NCBI GenBank assembly: GCA_910586395.1
Contig: CAJUFX010000003.1
Span: forward strand, 65,915-129,914
Direction of reading: 5' to 3'
Origin: an uncultured Bacteroidales bacterium
GTDB taxonomy: Bacteria > Bacteroidota > Bacteroidia > Bacteroidales > P3
DNA: 64,000 nucleotides
The number at the start of each line of letters is the position of its first letter. The first letter of the stretch is position 1. Below are positions 41,070 through 51,273 of the stretch, in pieces. The notes under the pieces are model-generated. The model was not told where the DNA came from, did no database searches, and saw only the letters and a program-made list of their open reading frames with translations. The position numbers were made by a program, and so were the translations under genes.

Positions 41070-42560
41070 TTACCCCAACATCACCGTCTGGTGGATGAGG
41101 GCGTAGATGCCCGAAACCAGCCCGGCGAGCAGTATGCCGGCCGTGCAGACCGTCAGCACGATGCGCGGCGCGGTTTCGCTCTTGAAGGCCGGCACGCCGG
41201 CGGGGTCGGCCGGCGGCAGGATGAACATGGCCTTGACCACCAACAGGTAGTAGTAGAGCGAGATGACGGTGTTGAGCAACGCGACGAGCAACAGCGCGTA
41301 GGCGCCGCTTTCGGCCGTGGCCGCAAAGATGAAGAACTTGCTGAAGAAGCCCGCGAAAGGCGGGATGCCGGCCAAGGAAAAGAGCGCGAACATGAGCGCG
41401 ACGCTCAGCTTGGGGTTCGTTTTGTAGAGGCCGTTGTAAGCCGTCATGTCCGTCCGTCCGCCGTGCTGTTCCACGAGTTGCACGACGCCGAAAGCGGCCA
41501 CGTTCGACAGGATATAGACGAAGATATAGTACATGAGCGCGCTCAGCCCGGCGGGCGAGGCCGAGAAAATGCCCAAGACGATGTAGCCGGCCTGCGAGAT
41601 GGACGAGAACGCGAGAAAGCGTTTCATGTTCTTTTGCCGGAGCGCGAACAGGTTGCCGACCGTGATGCTGAGCAAAATCAGGATGTAGAGCACGGTTTGC
41701 CAGGCCTGGATAAAGAGCGGGAAGACGCGCGTAAGCACGAGGCAGAGTCCGAACACGCCCGCGCCCTTGGAGATGACGGAGAGATAGGTCGATACCGGCG
41801 TGGGCGCGCCCTCATAGACGTCGGCCGCCCAGAGGTGGTAGGGTACGAGTGATATCTTGAAGAACAGGCCGCTGCACAACAGCACCATGCCGCCCAGCAA
41901 AAGGGGCGTCGGGGTCAGGAAGTTGTGGATGTCGTCGAAGTAGAGGCTACCTGTGCCGCCGTAGATGAGCGAGAGCCCGAAGAACGAGAGGCCGGAGGCG
42001 AAGGCCGTGGAGAGGATGAATTTGGCGCCCGCCTCGGCCGATCGCCGCTCGTATTTGTCGAACGCGACGAGGGCCGCCAGCGGGATGGAGGCCGTCTCCA
42101 TGCCGACGAAGAACAGCAGGAAGTGGCCCGCGCTGAGCATGAGGTTCATGCCGAAAAGCGTGGCGAAAAGCAGGAAGTAGAACTCCCCGGCCTTGATTGC
42201 CTGATCTTTTCGCCGCAGGAACGGATAGGCCTGCATACAGATGAGCAGGACGCCTATGTTGAGGATGTTCTTGAACAGCAAGCCGGCCGGCGAAACGCTG
42301 TACATGCCGGCGAAAGCCGAGCGGCCGGCTTGGGCGGCGCCGGCCGCCTGACCGCCCAAGCCACCGACCCCGCAGAGGCCGCTTTCGGCCGCAAAGTCCA
42401 AGGCGCAGACCAGCGTGTGCGCGCCCATAAGCAGGCAGGCCACGAGCGGGATATGGCGGCGGGCCTTTTCGGGCGCGAAAAGGTCGTAAACAAGTAAGAG
42501 CACGAGCGCGGCGACCAGCGAAATCTCTTCGTGCAGGGCCAAAAACTGACTGAAATCCAT
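41070..42560 (-). CDS. nuoN: NADH-quinone oxidoreductase subunit N
   Basis: 496 residues of the antiporter-like ND2 subunit with about 14 membrane helices. The key lysine region (SKGAGVFGLCLVLTRV, near residue 240) and the conserved LYYYLLVVKAMF near the C-terminus are visible. The ATG at 42560 gives the typical start MDFSQFLALHEEISLVAALV. It is the last gene of the operon; a small stem (CCAGCG at 41050-41055 with CGCTGG at 41063-41068) follows the stop but lacks a T-run. A 172-base gap separates it from nuoM. Confidence 0.93.
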   Translation of the reverse strand: MDFSQFLALHEEISLVAALVLLLVYDLFAPEKARRHIPLVACLLMGAHTLVCALDFAAESGLCGVGGLGGQAAGAAQAGRSAFAGMYSVSPAGLLFKNILNIGVLLICMQAYPFLRRKDQAIKAGEFYFLLFATLFGMNLMLSAGHFLLFFVGMETASIPLAALVAFDKYERRSAEAGAKFILSTAFASGLSFFGLSLIYGGTGSLYFDDIHNFLTPTPLLLGGMVLLCSGLFFKISLVPYHLWAADVYEGAPTPVSTYLSVISKGAGVFGLCLVLTRVFPLFIQAWQTVLYILILLSITVGNLFALRQKNMKRFLAFSSISQAGYIVLGIFSASPAGLSALMYYIFVYILSNVAAFGVVQLVEQHGGRTDMTAYNGLYKTNPKLSVALMFALFSLAGIPPFAGFFSKFFIFAATAESGAYALLLVALLNTVISLYYYLLVVKAMFILPPADPAGVPAFKSETAPRIVLTVCTAGILLAGLVSGIYALIHQTVMLG

Positions 42561-42732
42561 AAGTCTCTTTCCTTTTTTAGGCACGTTTTTGCGCCACGGC
42601 CGTCTGAAAACAAGTTTTCGACGGCTCGTTTGGCTGAATCAAAACGTTCTTTTCTACAATCAACAATCAATGCCATTTAGCGACCGGCAGCTCCGTTGGG
42701 AAGCCAAGTCGGCGGGCCGGCAAGGCTCACGC

Positions 42733-44214
42733 CTACCGGCCGAGCATGGCCGTGACGGGCGTTAAACTTTCGTGTATCAAATCGGCTATCCAGTGCGGCG
42801 TGAGCCCCACGACGAGGATGGCGGCGATGAGCGTGGCCGTGGCCACCTTCTCGTACCAGGCGGCGTCGGGCAGGAGCGCGTGTTCGGGGTTCTGCAGCGG
42901 GCCGTAGAGCAGTTTGCCCACGACGCGCAGGATATAGACGGCCGTGATGACAATCGACGTGCAGGCCACGATGGTCAGCACGCGGTGCAGTAGGTCGGCT
43001 TCCTGAAACGCCCCGACAAACACGTTCATTTCGGCCACGAAACCGCTCAGGCCGGGCAGGCCGAGCGAGGCGAGGCCCGCCACGACGTAGCAGACGCCGA
43101 GCCAGGGCATGACCTTCATCAGGCCGCCCATCTGCCGGATGTCGCGCGTGTGGGTGCGCCCGTAGATGCCGCCGATGAGCGCGAAGAACAGGGCCGTCAT
43201 CAGGCCGTGCGAGAGCATCTGCAACACCGCGCCCGTCATGGCCGTGGGGTTGAGCATGAGCAGCGCGAACAGCACTAAGCCGCAGTGGCTGACCGAAGAA
43301 TAGGCATTGAGGTACTTGAGGTCGGTCTGGACGCAGGCCGAAAATGCGCCATAGACGACGCTGATACCGGTCAGGAGCAGGAAAATCCACGCGAGTTCGG
43401 TAGCGGCCTCGGGCATGAGCGTGATGGCCACGCGGAAACAGCCGTAGCCGCCCAATTTCATCAAGACGCCGGCATGCAGCATCGAGACGGCCGTCGGGGC
43501 CGAGGCGTGGCCGTCGGGACTCCACGTATGGAACGGGAAGAGCGCGCCCAAAACGCCGAAGCCGATGAAGACGAACGGGAAGAAGCGGCGCTGGGCCTCG
43601 GCCGGCATGCCGTGTTCGGCCATGGCGAGCAGGTTCATCGATTCGGCGCCGTGGAAGAAGTAGAGGCCGAGGATGCCGAGCAGCAGCAGGGCGGAGCCGC
43701 CCATCAACATGAGCGTCAGCTTCATGGCCGCGCGTTCTTTCTGGCCGCTGCCCCAGATGCCGATAAGCAGGAACATCGGGATGAGCGCGATTTCGTAGAA
43801 CATGAACAGGCTGAACAGGTCAAGCGAGATAAAGAAGCCGAACACGCCCGTCGAGAGCAGGAAATACCAGAGGAAGTATTCTTTCGGCATCGGGTCGATG
43901 CGCCAGGAGGCGAAGACGCCGGTTAAGACAATGATGGCCGAGAGCAGCAGCATGAGCACCGAAATGCCGTCCACGCCCACGCTGTAATGGATGTTCCAGG
44001 GCGCGTACCAGAGCAGGTCGGCGCAAAAGAGCATGGGGGCGGTCGCGCCCCCGTGGCGGGCTTGGATATACAGCCCGAGCAGCGTCAGCGCCAAAGCCAG
44101 CAGCGCGATGCCCGCGCCGGCGCACAGGACACGGATCTGCGACGGCTTTTTGCAACACAGCAAGCCTCCGAGCGTCAGCAGCGGGATGAGCACGAACAGA
44201 GAGAGAAAGTTCAT
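42733..44214 (-). CDS. nuoM: NADH-quinone oxidoreductase subunit M
   Basis: 493 residues, the ND4-type antiporter-like subunit. Fourteen helices; conserved stretches include HYSVGVDGISVLMLLLSA, PFHTWSPDGHASAPTAVS (near residue 225, ND4 signature), LHAGVLMKLGGYG and LKYLNAYSSVSHCGLV. The start at 44214 (MNFLSLFVLIPLLTLGGLL) is the canonical one. It pumps ions in the distal arm of complex I. Internal frames on the other strand are GC-rich shadows. Confidence 0.95.
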   Translation of the reverse strand: MNFLSLFVLIPLLTLGGLLCCKKPSQIRVLCAGAGIALLALALTLLGLYIQARHGGATAPMLFCADLLWYAPWNIHYSVGVDGISVLMLLLSAIIVLTGVFASWRIDPMPKEYFLWYFLLSTGVFGFFISLDLFSLFMFYEIALIPMFLLIGIWGSGQKERAAMKLTLMLMGGSALLLLGILGLYFFHGAESMNLLAMAEHGMPAEAQRRFFPFVFIGFGVLGALFPFHTWSPDGHASAPTAVSMLHAGVLMKLGGYGCFRVAITLMPEAATELAWIFLLLTGISVVYGAFSACVQTDLKYLNAYSSVSHCGLVLFALLMLNPTAMTGAVLQMLSHGLMTALFFALIGGIYGRTHTRDIRQMGGLMKVMPWLGVCYVVAGLASLGLPGLSGFVAEMNVFVGAFQEADLLHRVLTIVACTSIVITAVYILRVVGKLLYGPLQNPEHALLPDAAWYEKVATATLIAAILVVGLTPHWIADLIHESLTPVTAMLGR

Positions 44215-44308
44215 GGTATCAGGTTTATTACGGTTCTTTTCAAATTCAACGGGCATTCAGTCGCCTTGGCGGCCGCTCAGGTAAGCGTGTCAAGGTTAAA
44301 AGGCCCGC

Positions 44309-46303
44309 CTATATCCATAAAACGGTCAATATGAGGCACAGGGCGCCTATGAGCAGGACGAGCGCGTAAGTCTGCAACTGTCCGGACTGTATGAAGCGTA
44401 TCTTGTGCGCGGTTTTTTCGGTGACCCGCCCCAAGCCGTAGAGCAGGCCGTCTATGACGTGGCGGTCGAACCAGGACAAGGCCGTTGAAATGCCTTGAAA
44501 GATGATCCGATGCGTGACGAACAGATAGAAACGGTCGATGTAAAAACGGTTTTGGGCGGCACGCAGAAAGGCGTTTGGCCGGTCGGCCATGCGCTGGAAG
44601 GCGGGCCGTGGGCCGCGGCCGTAAGCGTAGAGCGCGAGGCCGATGCCGGCGAGGGCGGTGAGGATGCTGCCGATGGCCACGGATGGCTGAATCGGGAAGG
44701 CGTGGGGGATGCCGTCGCTGCTGAGGAAGCGGCCGAACGGGAGGAAGCCCGTCACGAGGCTGAGCGCGGCGAGGCAGACGAGCGGGACGGTCATGACGGC
44801 CGGCGCCTCGTGGGGCGCATGGGCCGCGGGCTGAACCGCCGGGAGCCGGTCGGCCGCATGGGCCGGCGCGTCGGGCGTCGGGGCACCCGCATAGACGCCC
44901 AGGAAAATCCGACTGTAGAGGCGGAACATATAAAAGGCCGTCAAGCCGGCGATGGCCGTCATCAGGACGCCCATCCACGGGCTGAACGCGAACGTGGCCG
45001 CGAGGATGCCGTCTTTGCTGAAGAAGCCGGAAAAGGGCGGGATGCCGGCGATGGCGAGGCAACCGACCAAAAAGCACAGGTGCGTGACGGGCATGTAGCG
45101 GCGCAGGCCGCCCATGGCTTTCATCTCGTTGCTGTGGACGGTATGGATGATGGCGCCGGCGCAGAGGAACAGCAGGGCCTTGAAGAAAGCGTGCGTGAAG
45201 AGGTGGAACAGCGCGGCCGTATAGCCCTCGCCGGCGTGGCCGCCGAAACCCGAAACCCCCAAGGCCACCATCATAAAACCGATTTGCGAAATCGTGGAGA
45301 ACGCCAGCACGCGCTTGATGTCGGTCTGCACGCAGGCCACGACGGCGGCGTAGAGCGAGGTAAAGGCCGCCACGTAGGCGATGACCTCCAGCACGCCCGG
45401 CGTCATGAGCGCATAGACGGGAAACAGCCGCGCCACGAGGAAGATGCCGGCCACGACCATCGTGGCGGCGTGAATCAGCGCGGAGACCGGCGTCGGCCCT
45501 TCCATGGCGTCCGGTAGCCAGATATGTAGCGGGAACAGCGCGGATTTGCCGGCGCAGCCCATGAAAATCAGCAACATTGCCCATGAAAGGGCCGACAAGC
45601 CGAGGAACGAGGCTTGCAGGGCGGGCGCGAACAGCGCGCTGCCCGCGCCGCTCCCTTCCGTCGCGTTGCGGCAGAGCGTTCCGAAATCGAACGTGCCCGT
45701 AAAATACGAGAGGATCAGGATGCCGAGCAGGAAGCCCAAGTCGGCGAAGCGGGTCACGATAAACGCTTTCTTGGAAGCCGAGACCGCCTCGGGCTTCGTA
45801 TAGTAGAAGCCGATGAGCAGGTAAGAGGAGACGCCGACGAGTTCCCAAAAGATATAGGTCTGGAAGATATTGGGCGCCACCACGAGCCCCAGCATCGAGA
45901 AGCTGAACAGGCCGAGGATGGCGTAGTAGCGGGCAAAACCTTTCTCGCCGGCCATGTAGCCGAGGCTGTAGATATGCACCATGAGCGACACGGTCGTGAT
46001 GACGGTCCACATCATGACCGAAAGTGCGTCTAAATAAATGCCGAGGCGGATGGCGAGGACGGGGCTGAACCGCAGCCATTCCCACGAAAAGACCTCCACG
46101 GCCTGCCGTGTGCCGTCGGCTTCCAACGGCAGGGAAAAATACGTCCAGGCCGTATGGTAGGCCGCCAGCGCGGCCACGCCCGTCAGCACGCAGCCGAGGT
46201 AGCCGGCCCATTTGCCCGGCAGCCGCCGTCCGAAAGCCATCAGCAGCACAAAGCTGAGCAAGGGCAGGAGCGGCACCAGGGCGGTAAGACAACTGTTGAA
46301 CAT
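44309..46303 (-). CDS. nuoL: NADH-quinone oxidoreductase subunit L
   Basis: 664 residues, the ND5-type subunit with about 15 helices and the long C-terminal lateral helix region. Signatures: IWLPDAMEGPTPVSALIHAAT near residue 230, DIKRVLAFSTISQIGFMMVAL near residue 300 and SNEMKAMGGLRRYMPVTHLC near residue 375. The C-terminal third has an insert rich in Ala and His (APAHAADRLPAVQPAAHAPH is not unusual for the loop). The start MFNSCLTALVPLLPLLSFV follows 56 bases after nuoK. Part of the proton pumping arm. Confidence 0.95.
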   Translation of the reverse strand: MFNSCLTALVPLLPLLSFVLLMAFGRRLPGKWAGYLGCVLTGVAALAAYHTAWTYFSLPLEADGTRQAVEVFSWEWLRFSPVLAIRLGIYLDALSVMMWTVITTVSLMVHIYSLGYMAGEKGFARYYAILGLFSFSMLGLVVAPNIFQTYIFWELVGVSSYLLIGFYYTKPEAVSASKKAFIVTRFADLGFLLGILILSYFTGTFDFGTLCRNATEGSGAGSALFAPALQASFLGLSALSWAMLLIFMGCAGKSALFPLHIWLPDAMEGPTPVSALIHAATMVVAGIFLVARLFPVYALMTPGVLEVIAYVAAFTSLYAAVVACVQTDIKRVLAFSTISQIGFMMVALGVSGFGGHAGEGYTAALFHLFTHAFFKALLFLCAGAIIHTVHSNEMKAMGGLRRYMPVTHLCFLVGCLAIAGIPPFSGFFSKDGILAATFAFSPWMGVLMTAIAGLTAFYMFRLYSRIFLGVYAGAPTPDAPAHAADRLPAVQPAAHAPHEAPAVMTVPLVCLAALSLVTGFLPFGRFLSSDGIPHAFPIQPSVAIGSILTALAGIGLALYAYGRGPRPAFQRMADRPNAFLRAAQNRFYIDRFYLFVTHRIIFQGISTALSWFDRHVIDGLLYGLGRVTEKTAHKIRFIQSGQLQTYALVLLIGALCLILTVLWI

Positions 46304-46359
46304 GGTTTATGTTATTTCAAGCGTTATTCAGAATCTGTTTTCACGGCCGGGGCGAAAGC

Positions 46360-46725
46360 CTACCGTTCCGCCTCGTTCCCGGGCGCGTCCGCCGCGGACG
46401 TTTCCGGATTCAAGTCGTTCAGTTTATTGAGTTTTTGGACTTCGATATGTTTCAGGTTGCGGTAAATATTGATGATGATCGCGATGGCGATGGCCGTCTC
46501 CGCCGCCGAAATCGCGATGGAGAAGAGCGCGAAAAACAGGCCTTCCATGTGTTCGGGATAGAGAAAACGGTTGAAAACGGCAAAGTTGATGTCGGTCGAG
46601 TTGAGCAACAACTCAATGGAGATCAGCATGGCCAACAGGTTCCGTCGCGTGATGAACCCGTAGATGCCGGCGAAAAACAGAATCGTGCTGATGACTAAGT
46701 AGTAGGTCATGGGGATATTTTCCAT
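46360..46725 (-). CDS. nuoK: NADH-quinone oxidoreductase subunit K
   Basis: 121 residues, ND4L-type, with three helices. The family motif with the two conserved glutamates is visible: LAMLISIELLLNSTDINFAV near residue 30 and IAISAAETAIAIAIIINIY near residue 70. The polar C-terminal tail (about 25 residues, Asn, Asp and Pro rich) is longer than in Escherichia coli. It follows nuoJ after 144 bases, a large gap for this operon, in which I see no extra gene. Confidence 0.95.
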   Translation of the reverse strand: MENIPMTYYLVISTILFFAGIYGFITRRNLLAMLISIELLLNSTDINFAVFNRFLYPEHMEGLFFALFSIAISAAETAIAIAIIINIYRNLKHIEVQKLNKLNDLNPETSAADAPGNEAER

Positions 46726-46869
46726 CGTCGGGTCAGTTTAAGCGGTTTGCAGTTTGTTTCGTTTCAGTTTTCGTAGGGTTTTCGGATGGCGCGGATCAAT
46801 CGTTGCCATCGTTACAAGCGTTGTTCATGATGGTGTCCGTTGCCGTCGTTGCGGTCGGCTCTATCGGTT

Positions 46870-47391
46870 TTACCGGCGTTTCCGGGCAATCATAATCCCG
46901 CCTATGATACAGGCCAACAGCAAGATGCTCAAGGCTTCGAACGGCAGGATATAACCGAACTTGTCCGCACTCATCAGGGCGTTGCCGATGGCTTTCACCG
47001 GCACTTCCGCGCCTTTGGCATGATAGGCGTCTCCCCAAGGCATGGCGTTGAAAAGATAGACGCAGAGCAGCGTGCCGGCCGAGGCCGCGATGAAGCCGAG
47101 CCAACGCCGGTAGCTCCGTATCGGCCGGTTCTTTTCTTCGTCCGTGCTGGTCAGGAAAATGGAGAAGACGTAAAGCACGATGATGCCGCCGGCATAGACC
47201 GTCAGCTGAACCGCCCCGAGAAACGAGTAGTTCAGGTAGAAATAGAGGCCGGCTGTGGCGAAGAGGACGAACAGCAGGTAAGTGGCCGCCCGCAGGATCT
47301 TTTTGGTCGTTACCGCCAGAATCGAGCAGACGACCATGACGGCGGCGAGGATAAAGAAAACGAGCGTGGAGGCAAGCGATCCGTTTTCCAT
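46870..47391 (-). CDS. nuoJ: NADH-quinone oxidoreductase subunit J
   Basis: 173 residues with five helices; the ND6-type pattern LVFFILAAVMVVCSILAV near residue 10, AATYLLFVLFATAGLYFYL near residue 35, and the glycine and tyrosine bearing third helix (GAVQLTVYAGGIIVLYVFSI near residue 55) are present. Starts 3 bases after the nuoI stop. Subunit of the membrane arm of complex I. Confidence 0.94.
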   Translation of the reverse strand: MENGSLASTLVFFILAAVMVVCSILAVTTKKILRAATYLLFVLFATAGLYFYLNYSFLGAVQLTVYAGGIIVLYVFSIFLTSTDEEKNRPIRSYRRWLGFIAASAGTLLCVYLFNAMPWGDAYHAKGAEVPVKAIGNALMSADKFGYILPFEALSILLLACIIGGIMIARKRR

Positions 47392-47394
47392 GGT

Positions 47395-47838
47395 TTAACG
47401 GGGATTTAGGGTTAACACTAATTTATCGCGTTCAAAGACGGCGTTTTCGTAATCCGGTATAAAGGCGATGGCCTGTTGCGGACACACCCGGACGCAAATC
47501 TGACAGAACAGGCAGCACCCCAGGTCGTAGGTATAGCGTTCCAACGCTTTTTTGGCTTTGCCGTCGGGCGTCGTCTCGGTACGGGTCTCGATATGAATCG
47601 TCTCGTTGGGACAATTCATCTGGCAAAGCCCGCAGGCGATGCAGCGGTGGTGGCCGTTTTCGTCGGTCGGCATGCTGAGCCGGCCGCGGAAACGCGGGGA
47701 TACGTAATTCTCTTCCCGACGGGCGGGATAGGGGTCGGTCGTCTTCTTGCGGAAGAAGACTTTGAGCGTCGTGCCCATGCCGATCAAAAGCGAGCGCAGG
47801 CCCGTGAAGAAATCGTGGAAATAATCGTACACTTTCAT
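47395..47838 (-). CDS. nuoI: NADH-quinone oxidoreductase subunit I
   Basis: 147 residues. Two ferredoxin clusters, CIACGLCQMNCPN near residue 67 and CLFCQICVRVCPQ near residue 109, carry N6a and N6b, which pass electrons to NuoB. The ATG at 47838 starts MKVYDYFHDFFTGLRSLL, typical of bacterial NuoI, and lies 11 bases after nuoH. The upstream extension to 48024 is not family-like and was rejected. In EFG-less complexes NuoI is the most likely docking site for a reduced donor such as ferredoxin. Confidence 0.94.
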   Translation of the reverse strand: MKVYDYFHDFFTGLRSLLIGMGTTLKVFFRKKTTDPYPARREENYVSPRFRGRLSMPTDENGHHRCIACGLCQMNCPNETIHIETRTETTPDGKAKKALERYTYDLGCCLFCQICVRVCPQQAIAFIPDYENAVFERDKLVLTLNPR

Positions 47839-47849
47839 CGCTTCGTCGT

Positions 47850-48926
47850 TTAAAAATGCCAGCCGCAAGCCACGACCGCCACCATGACCAGCAGGTTGCA
47901 GAGGTTGAGCGGCAACAGGTAGCGCCATTCCAACGTCAGCAGCTGATCGACGCGCAGACGCGGGAATGTCCATTTGAACCACATGAGGATAAAGATCATC
48001 AGGGCCGTTTTCCCGAAGAACCACAGGATGGACGGGATATAATCCATCGCGGCGTTAAAGCCGTCCCAGCCCGGAATATGGAGCGGCATCCAGCCGCCTA
48101 AAAACAGCGTCGTCGCCAAAGAGGCCACGATAAAGGCGTTCACGAATTCGGCCACATAGTAAAAGCCGAAGTGCATGCCCGAGTATTCGGTATGGTAGCC
48201 GGCCGTCAGTTCCGATTCGGCTTCGGGCAGGTCGAACGGCCCGCGGTTGGTCTCGGCCGTACCGGCCACGAGATAGACGACAAACGCGATGAAAGCCGGG
48301 ATATGCCCTTTGAAGATAAACCACAGGTCGTTCTGCGCTTCGACGATTTCCGACAGTTGCATCGTGCCGGAGAGTACGACGATGGTCAGCAGGCTCAGCC
48401 CGATGGAAAGTTCGTAACTGATCATCTGCGCGCCGCTGCGCATCGCGCCGATCATCGAGAACTTGTTGTTGCTCGACCAGCCTGCCAGCAGGATGCCGAC
48501 GATGCCGATGGAGGACACGGCCATCATGAAGAAGACGCCCACGTTGAAGTCCAGCACCTGCAACCCTTTCGCGAACGGGATACAGCTGAACGCCAAGACC
48601 GAGGCGATGATGACGACAAAGGGCGCGAGGTTGTACAGAAAGCGATCCACATGGTTGATTTCCATAATTTCCTTCGTCAGGATCTTCACCATGTCGGCCA
48701 CGGTCTGAAACAGCCCCCACGGCCCGACGCGGTTGGGCCCCCGCCGGCATTGGAAAGCCGCGCAGACCTTGCGTTCGGCCAGAATCATAATCAAGGCGAT
48801 GACGGCGTAGGCCACCAAAATGGTCAGGCCGATGAGCACGCACTCGATGAAGAAACTCAGCGCACTGGACAGATGGCTTCTCAAAAAGCCGTCTATCCAA
48901 CCGGTTACACTTGCAAAATCAAACAT
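47850..48926 (-). CDS. nuoH: NADH-quinone oxidoreductase subunit H
   Basis: 358 residues, ND1-type, with about eight helices. Family signatures: [20 protein letters not shown] near residue 50 (quinone cavity loop), [20 protein letters not shown] near residue 85, [20 protein letters not shown] near residue 230 and FIRFLRVDQLL-like [14 protein letters not shown] near residue 320. The start [19 protein letters not shown] is 15 bases after nuoCD. It couples quinone reduction to ion movement. Confidence 0.95.
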   Translation of the reverse strand: MFDFASVTGWIDGFLRSHLSSALSFFIECVLIGLTILVAYAVIALIMILAERKVCAAFQCRRGPNRVGPWGLFQTVADMVKILTKEIMEINHVDRFLYNLAPFVVIIASVLAFSCIPFAKGLQVLDFNVGVFFMMAVSSIGIVGILLAGWSSNNKFSMIGAMRSGAQMISYELSIGLSLLTIVVLSGTMQLSEIVEAQNDLWFIFKGHIPAFIAFVVYLVAGTAETNRGPFDLPEAESELTAGYHTEYSGMHFGFYYVAEFVNAFIVASLATTLFLGGWMPLHIPGWDGFNAAMDYIPSILWFFGKTALMIFILMWFKWTFPRLRVDQLLTLEWRYLLPLNLCNLLVMVAVVACGWHF

Positions 48927-48941
48927 ATTCTTATAATTTCC

Positions 48942-50579
48942 TTATCGGTCTATGTCCGGTACCACGTAGTCCAACGAAGCCCCCACGACAATGAGGTCGG
49001 CGATTTTGTGCCCGGACGCCAAATGATCGACGGCCCCCACGAGCGGCAGACCCGTGGAACGGAACTTGACCCGGTAGGGGTATTTGTCGCCGCGGCTTTC
49101 GATAAAGACGCCGAACATGCCGCGCGCCGCCTCCACCAATTTAAAGTAACGGCCTTCCGGCAATTTTATCAAAGGTTTGGTTTTAAGCGCATAGTCGCCG
49201 TCCGGAATTTGTGTCAGCAATTGGTCCAACAGGCGGAGCGACTCGTGGATTTCGTCCATGCGGACGCAATAGCGGTCGTAGCAGTCGCCGTGTTGATACA
49301 ACACCTCGTTGAATTGCAGACGGTCGTAAACACCGTAGGGCTGGAGCTTGCGCAGGTCGCACGACAGGCCGGAGGCGCGTGCCGAAGGGCCGGTAATGCC
49401 GTACGAAACCGCTTCCTCTTTGGTCAGCAGGCCGATGTTTTTCGTCCGTTGCCGTACGATGATATTGTCCGTAAATACGTTATGGTATTCGGGCAACACG
49501 GTGGGCAGGTAGCGGATGAATTCGGCCGTCTTGCGCAGGAAGTCGGGGTGCAGGTCGGCCGCCACGCCGCCTATCATATTGTAGTTCTGTATGAGCCGGC
49601 CGCCCGTCGTGTCCTCAAACAGGTTGAGGATTTTCTCGCGGTCGCGGAAGCCGTAGAAGAAAGGCGTCAGGCCGCCCATATCCATGCAGAACGTCGAATA
49701 GAACAGCAGGTGCGACTGTATGCGGCTCAGTTCGTCCATGATGGCGCGGATATATTGGGCGCGCAACGGGATTTCCAACCCTAAGGCTTCTTCAATGCAG
49801 GCGCAGAGCGCATGTCGGTTCTGATGCGCCGAGAGGTAGTCGAGCCGGTCGGTCAGCGCAAGCGTCTGCGGATAGGTCAGGCTTTCGCACATTTTCTCGA
49901 TGCCGCGATGGATATAGCCGCAGTGCACGTCCACCTTGCGGACGAGTTCGCCCTCCAGCGAGACCTGAAAGTGGAGCACCCCGTGTGTGGCCGGATGCTG
50001 GGGGCCGATGTTCACGACGTATTCCTCTTCTTCAAACAGCCGGTGTTCGTCGGTCGTCGTCGCACCCGTCTGGCGGTCGGTATGGAAAACCGGTTGGGTG
50101 TCCGACAGCTTTTCGGCGGTCGTCGGTACCGGGTTCAAGTCAGGGTCGGCGTTATAATCCTTGCGGAGCGGGTAGCCGTTCCAGTCGCCGCGCAGGTAGA
50201 GCCGCCGCATGTCGGGATGGTCGAGGAAACGGATGCCGAAAAAGTCGAAAATCTCGCGTTCCTCCAACAGGGCCGATTTCCACAGATGGCTGACGGTCGG
50301 AATCTCGGCCGCGTCGCGGTCGGTGTCCACCTTTATAATAAGGGTATGGCCGTGCCGGTAGGAATAAAGGCGGTAGAGTACGCTCAGACCTTTTTCGCCC
50401 TCGTCCAAGCCCACCATATAACTCAGGAAGTCGAAGTCCAGGGCGGCGTCGGTCTTCAGAAAAGCCGCCAAGGCCGGCCACAGGTCGGGTTTGACACCCA
50501 AGGTCTCCACGTGTTGGGTCGGATCCAACGTTTCGCATGCGAATCCGCCGTTTTGCAGATATGCCGCCAGATTATTCAT
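48942..50579 (-). CDS. nuoCD: Fused NADH-quinone oxidoreductase subunits C and D
   Basis: 545 residues. The N-terminal 170 residues are NuoC ([20 protein letters not shown], then [20 protein letters not shown] near residue 115). The rest is Nuo[21 protein letters not shown] near residue 190 (quinone-site His), [22 protein letters not shown], and [13 protein letters not shown]. Fusion of C and D is known in several lineages including E. coli. The ATG overlaps the nuoB stop by 8 bases, so the subunits are co-translated. Confidence 0.96.
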   Translation of the reverse strand: MNNLAAYLQNGGFACETLDPTQHVETLGVKPDLWPALAAFLKTDAALDFDFLSYMVGLDEGEKGLSVLYRLYSYRHGHTLIIKVDTDRDAAEIPTVSHLWKSALLEEREIFDFFGIRFLDHPDMRRLYLRGDWNGYPLRKDYNADPDLNPVPTTAEKLSDTQPVFHTDRQTGATTTDEHRLFEEEEYVVNIGPQHPATHGVLHFQVSLEGELVRKVDVHCGYIHRGIEKMCESLTYPQTLALTDRLDYLSAHQNRHALCACIEEALGLEIPLRAQYIRAIMDELSRIQSHLLFYSTFCMDMGGLTPFFYGFRDREKILNLFEDTTGGRLIQNYNMIGGVAADLHPDFLRKTAEFIRYLPTVLPEYHNVFTDNIIVRQRTKNIGLLTKEEAVSYGITGPSARASGLSCDLRKLQPYGVYDRLQFNEVLYQHGDCYDRYCVRMDEIHESLRLLDQLLTQIPDGDYALKTKPLIKLPEGRYFKLVEAARGMFGVFIESRGDKYPYRVKFRSTGLPLVGAVDHLASGHKIADLIVVGASLDYVVPDIDR

Positions 50580-51183
50580 GGTTCTGTTTCTCCCATTTTA
50601 GTTTTTCGGCTTCGGTCGGCTTGGTTTCCTTGTGGTTGCGGCCACCGAAGAACTTTTCCGCCTTGATTTTGCGTTGCAGCTGGAACATGCCGTAGAGCAG
50701 GGCTTCGGGGCGGGGCGGACAGCCCGGCACATAGACATCCACGGGGATGATTTGGTTCACGCCCTGCACCACATGGTAGGAATGGCGGAACGGCCCGCCC
50801 GAAATGGCGCAACTGCCCATGGCGATGACGTATTTGGGGTCGGCCATCTGGTCGTAGAGGCGTTTGAGCACGGGCGCCATCTTGTGGACGATGGTGCCGG
50901 CCACGACGATGACGTCGGCCTGACGCGGACTGGCCCGCGTCACTTCAAAGCCGAACCGGGCAAAGTCGTAGCGGGCGGCGCCCACGGCCATGAATTCGAT
51001 GCCGCAGCAGCTGGTGGCGAACGTCAGCGGCCAAAGCGAGTTGGCGCGCCCCCAGTTGATCATGTCGTCTAAACAGCCGAGCCAGACCGGCGTGCCGGCC
51101 GCCTTGAGTTCGTCAAGCGTATCCAGATAGGCGTTATCCTTGAAATCCGCGTCGGCGATGGATTGTATGCCTTTGTGTCTCAT
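50572..51183 (-). CDS. nuoB: NADH-quinone oxidoreductase subunit B
   Basis: 203 residues. The cluster N2 cysteines are in [14 protein letters not shown] near residue 59 (tandem Cys), [20 protein letters not shown] near 115-135, [16 protein letters not shown] [13 protein letters not shown] near residue 145 and [16 protein letters not shown] near residue 174. This is the subunit that hands electrons to quinone. The C-terminal 25 residues are charged ([18 protein letters not shown]). It overlaps nuoCD and is preceded by a long inverted repeat. Confidence 0.95.
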   Translation of the reverse strand: MRHKGIQSIADADFKDNAYLDTLDELKAAGTPVWLGCLDDMINWGRANSLWPLTFATSCCGIEFMAVGAARYDFARFGFEVTRASPRQADVIVVAGTIVHKMAPVLKRLYDQMADPKYVIAMGSCAISGGPFRHSYHVVQGVNQIIPVDVYVPGCPPRPEALLYGMFQLQRKIKAEKFFGGRNHKETKPTEAEKLKWEKQNHE

Positions 51184-51206
51184 AACGGTATTGCTTTCTT
51201 TTCAAG

Positions 51207-51271
51207 GCACCATTTTTCGCCTCGGCCGAGGCGATGTCTTGCATCGACTATGCCGAGGCGAAAAATGGTGC
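51207..51271. repeat. Perfect 20-base inverted repeat between nuoA and nuoB
   Basis: GCACCATTTTTCGCCTCGGC at 51207-51226 is matched exactly by its reverse complement at 51252-51271; the 25-base interval contains a smaller CGATG/CATCG stem. In the minus-strand transcript this hairpin begins 2 bases after the nuoA stop codon and ends 24 bases before the nuoB ATG. It could stop RNA degradation or set the ratio of nuoA to the rest. No U-tract follows, so it is unlikely to terminate transcription fully. Confidence 0.85.
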
Positions 51272-51273
51272 GG

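Noticed and set aside
44277..46292. A 671-codon minus-strand frame overlapping nuoL
   Set aside because: Same strand but shifted frame over nuoL; the translation is Arg-Arg-Pro-Gly rich and has no hydrophobic helices, so it is a shadow of nuoL.
48171..49784. A 537-codon plus-strand frame opposite nuoH and nuoCD
   Set aside because: Antisense to conserved complex I genes, no recognisable motif, composition typical of a shadow frame.
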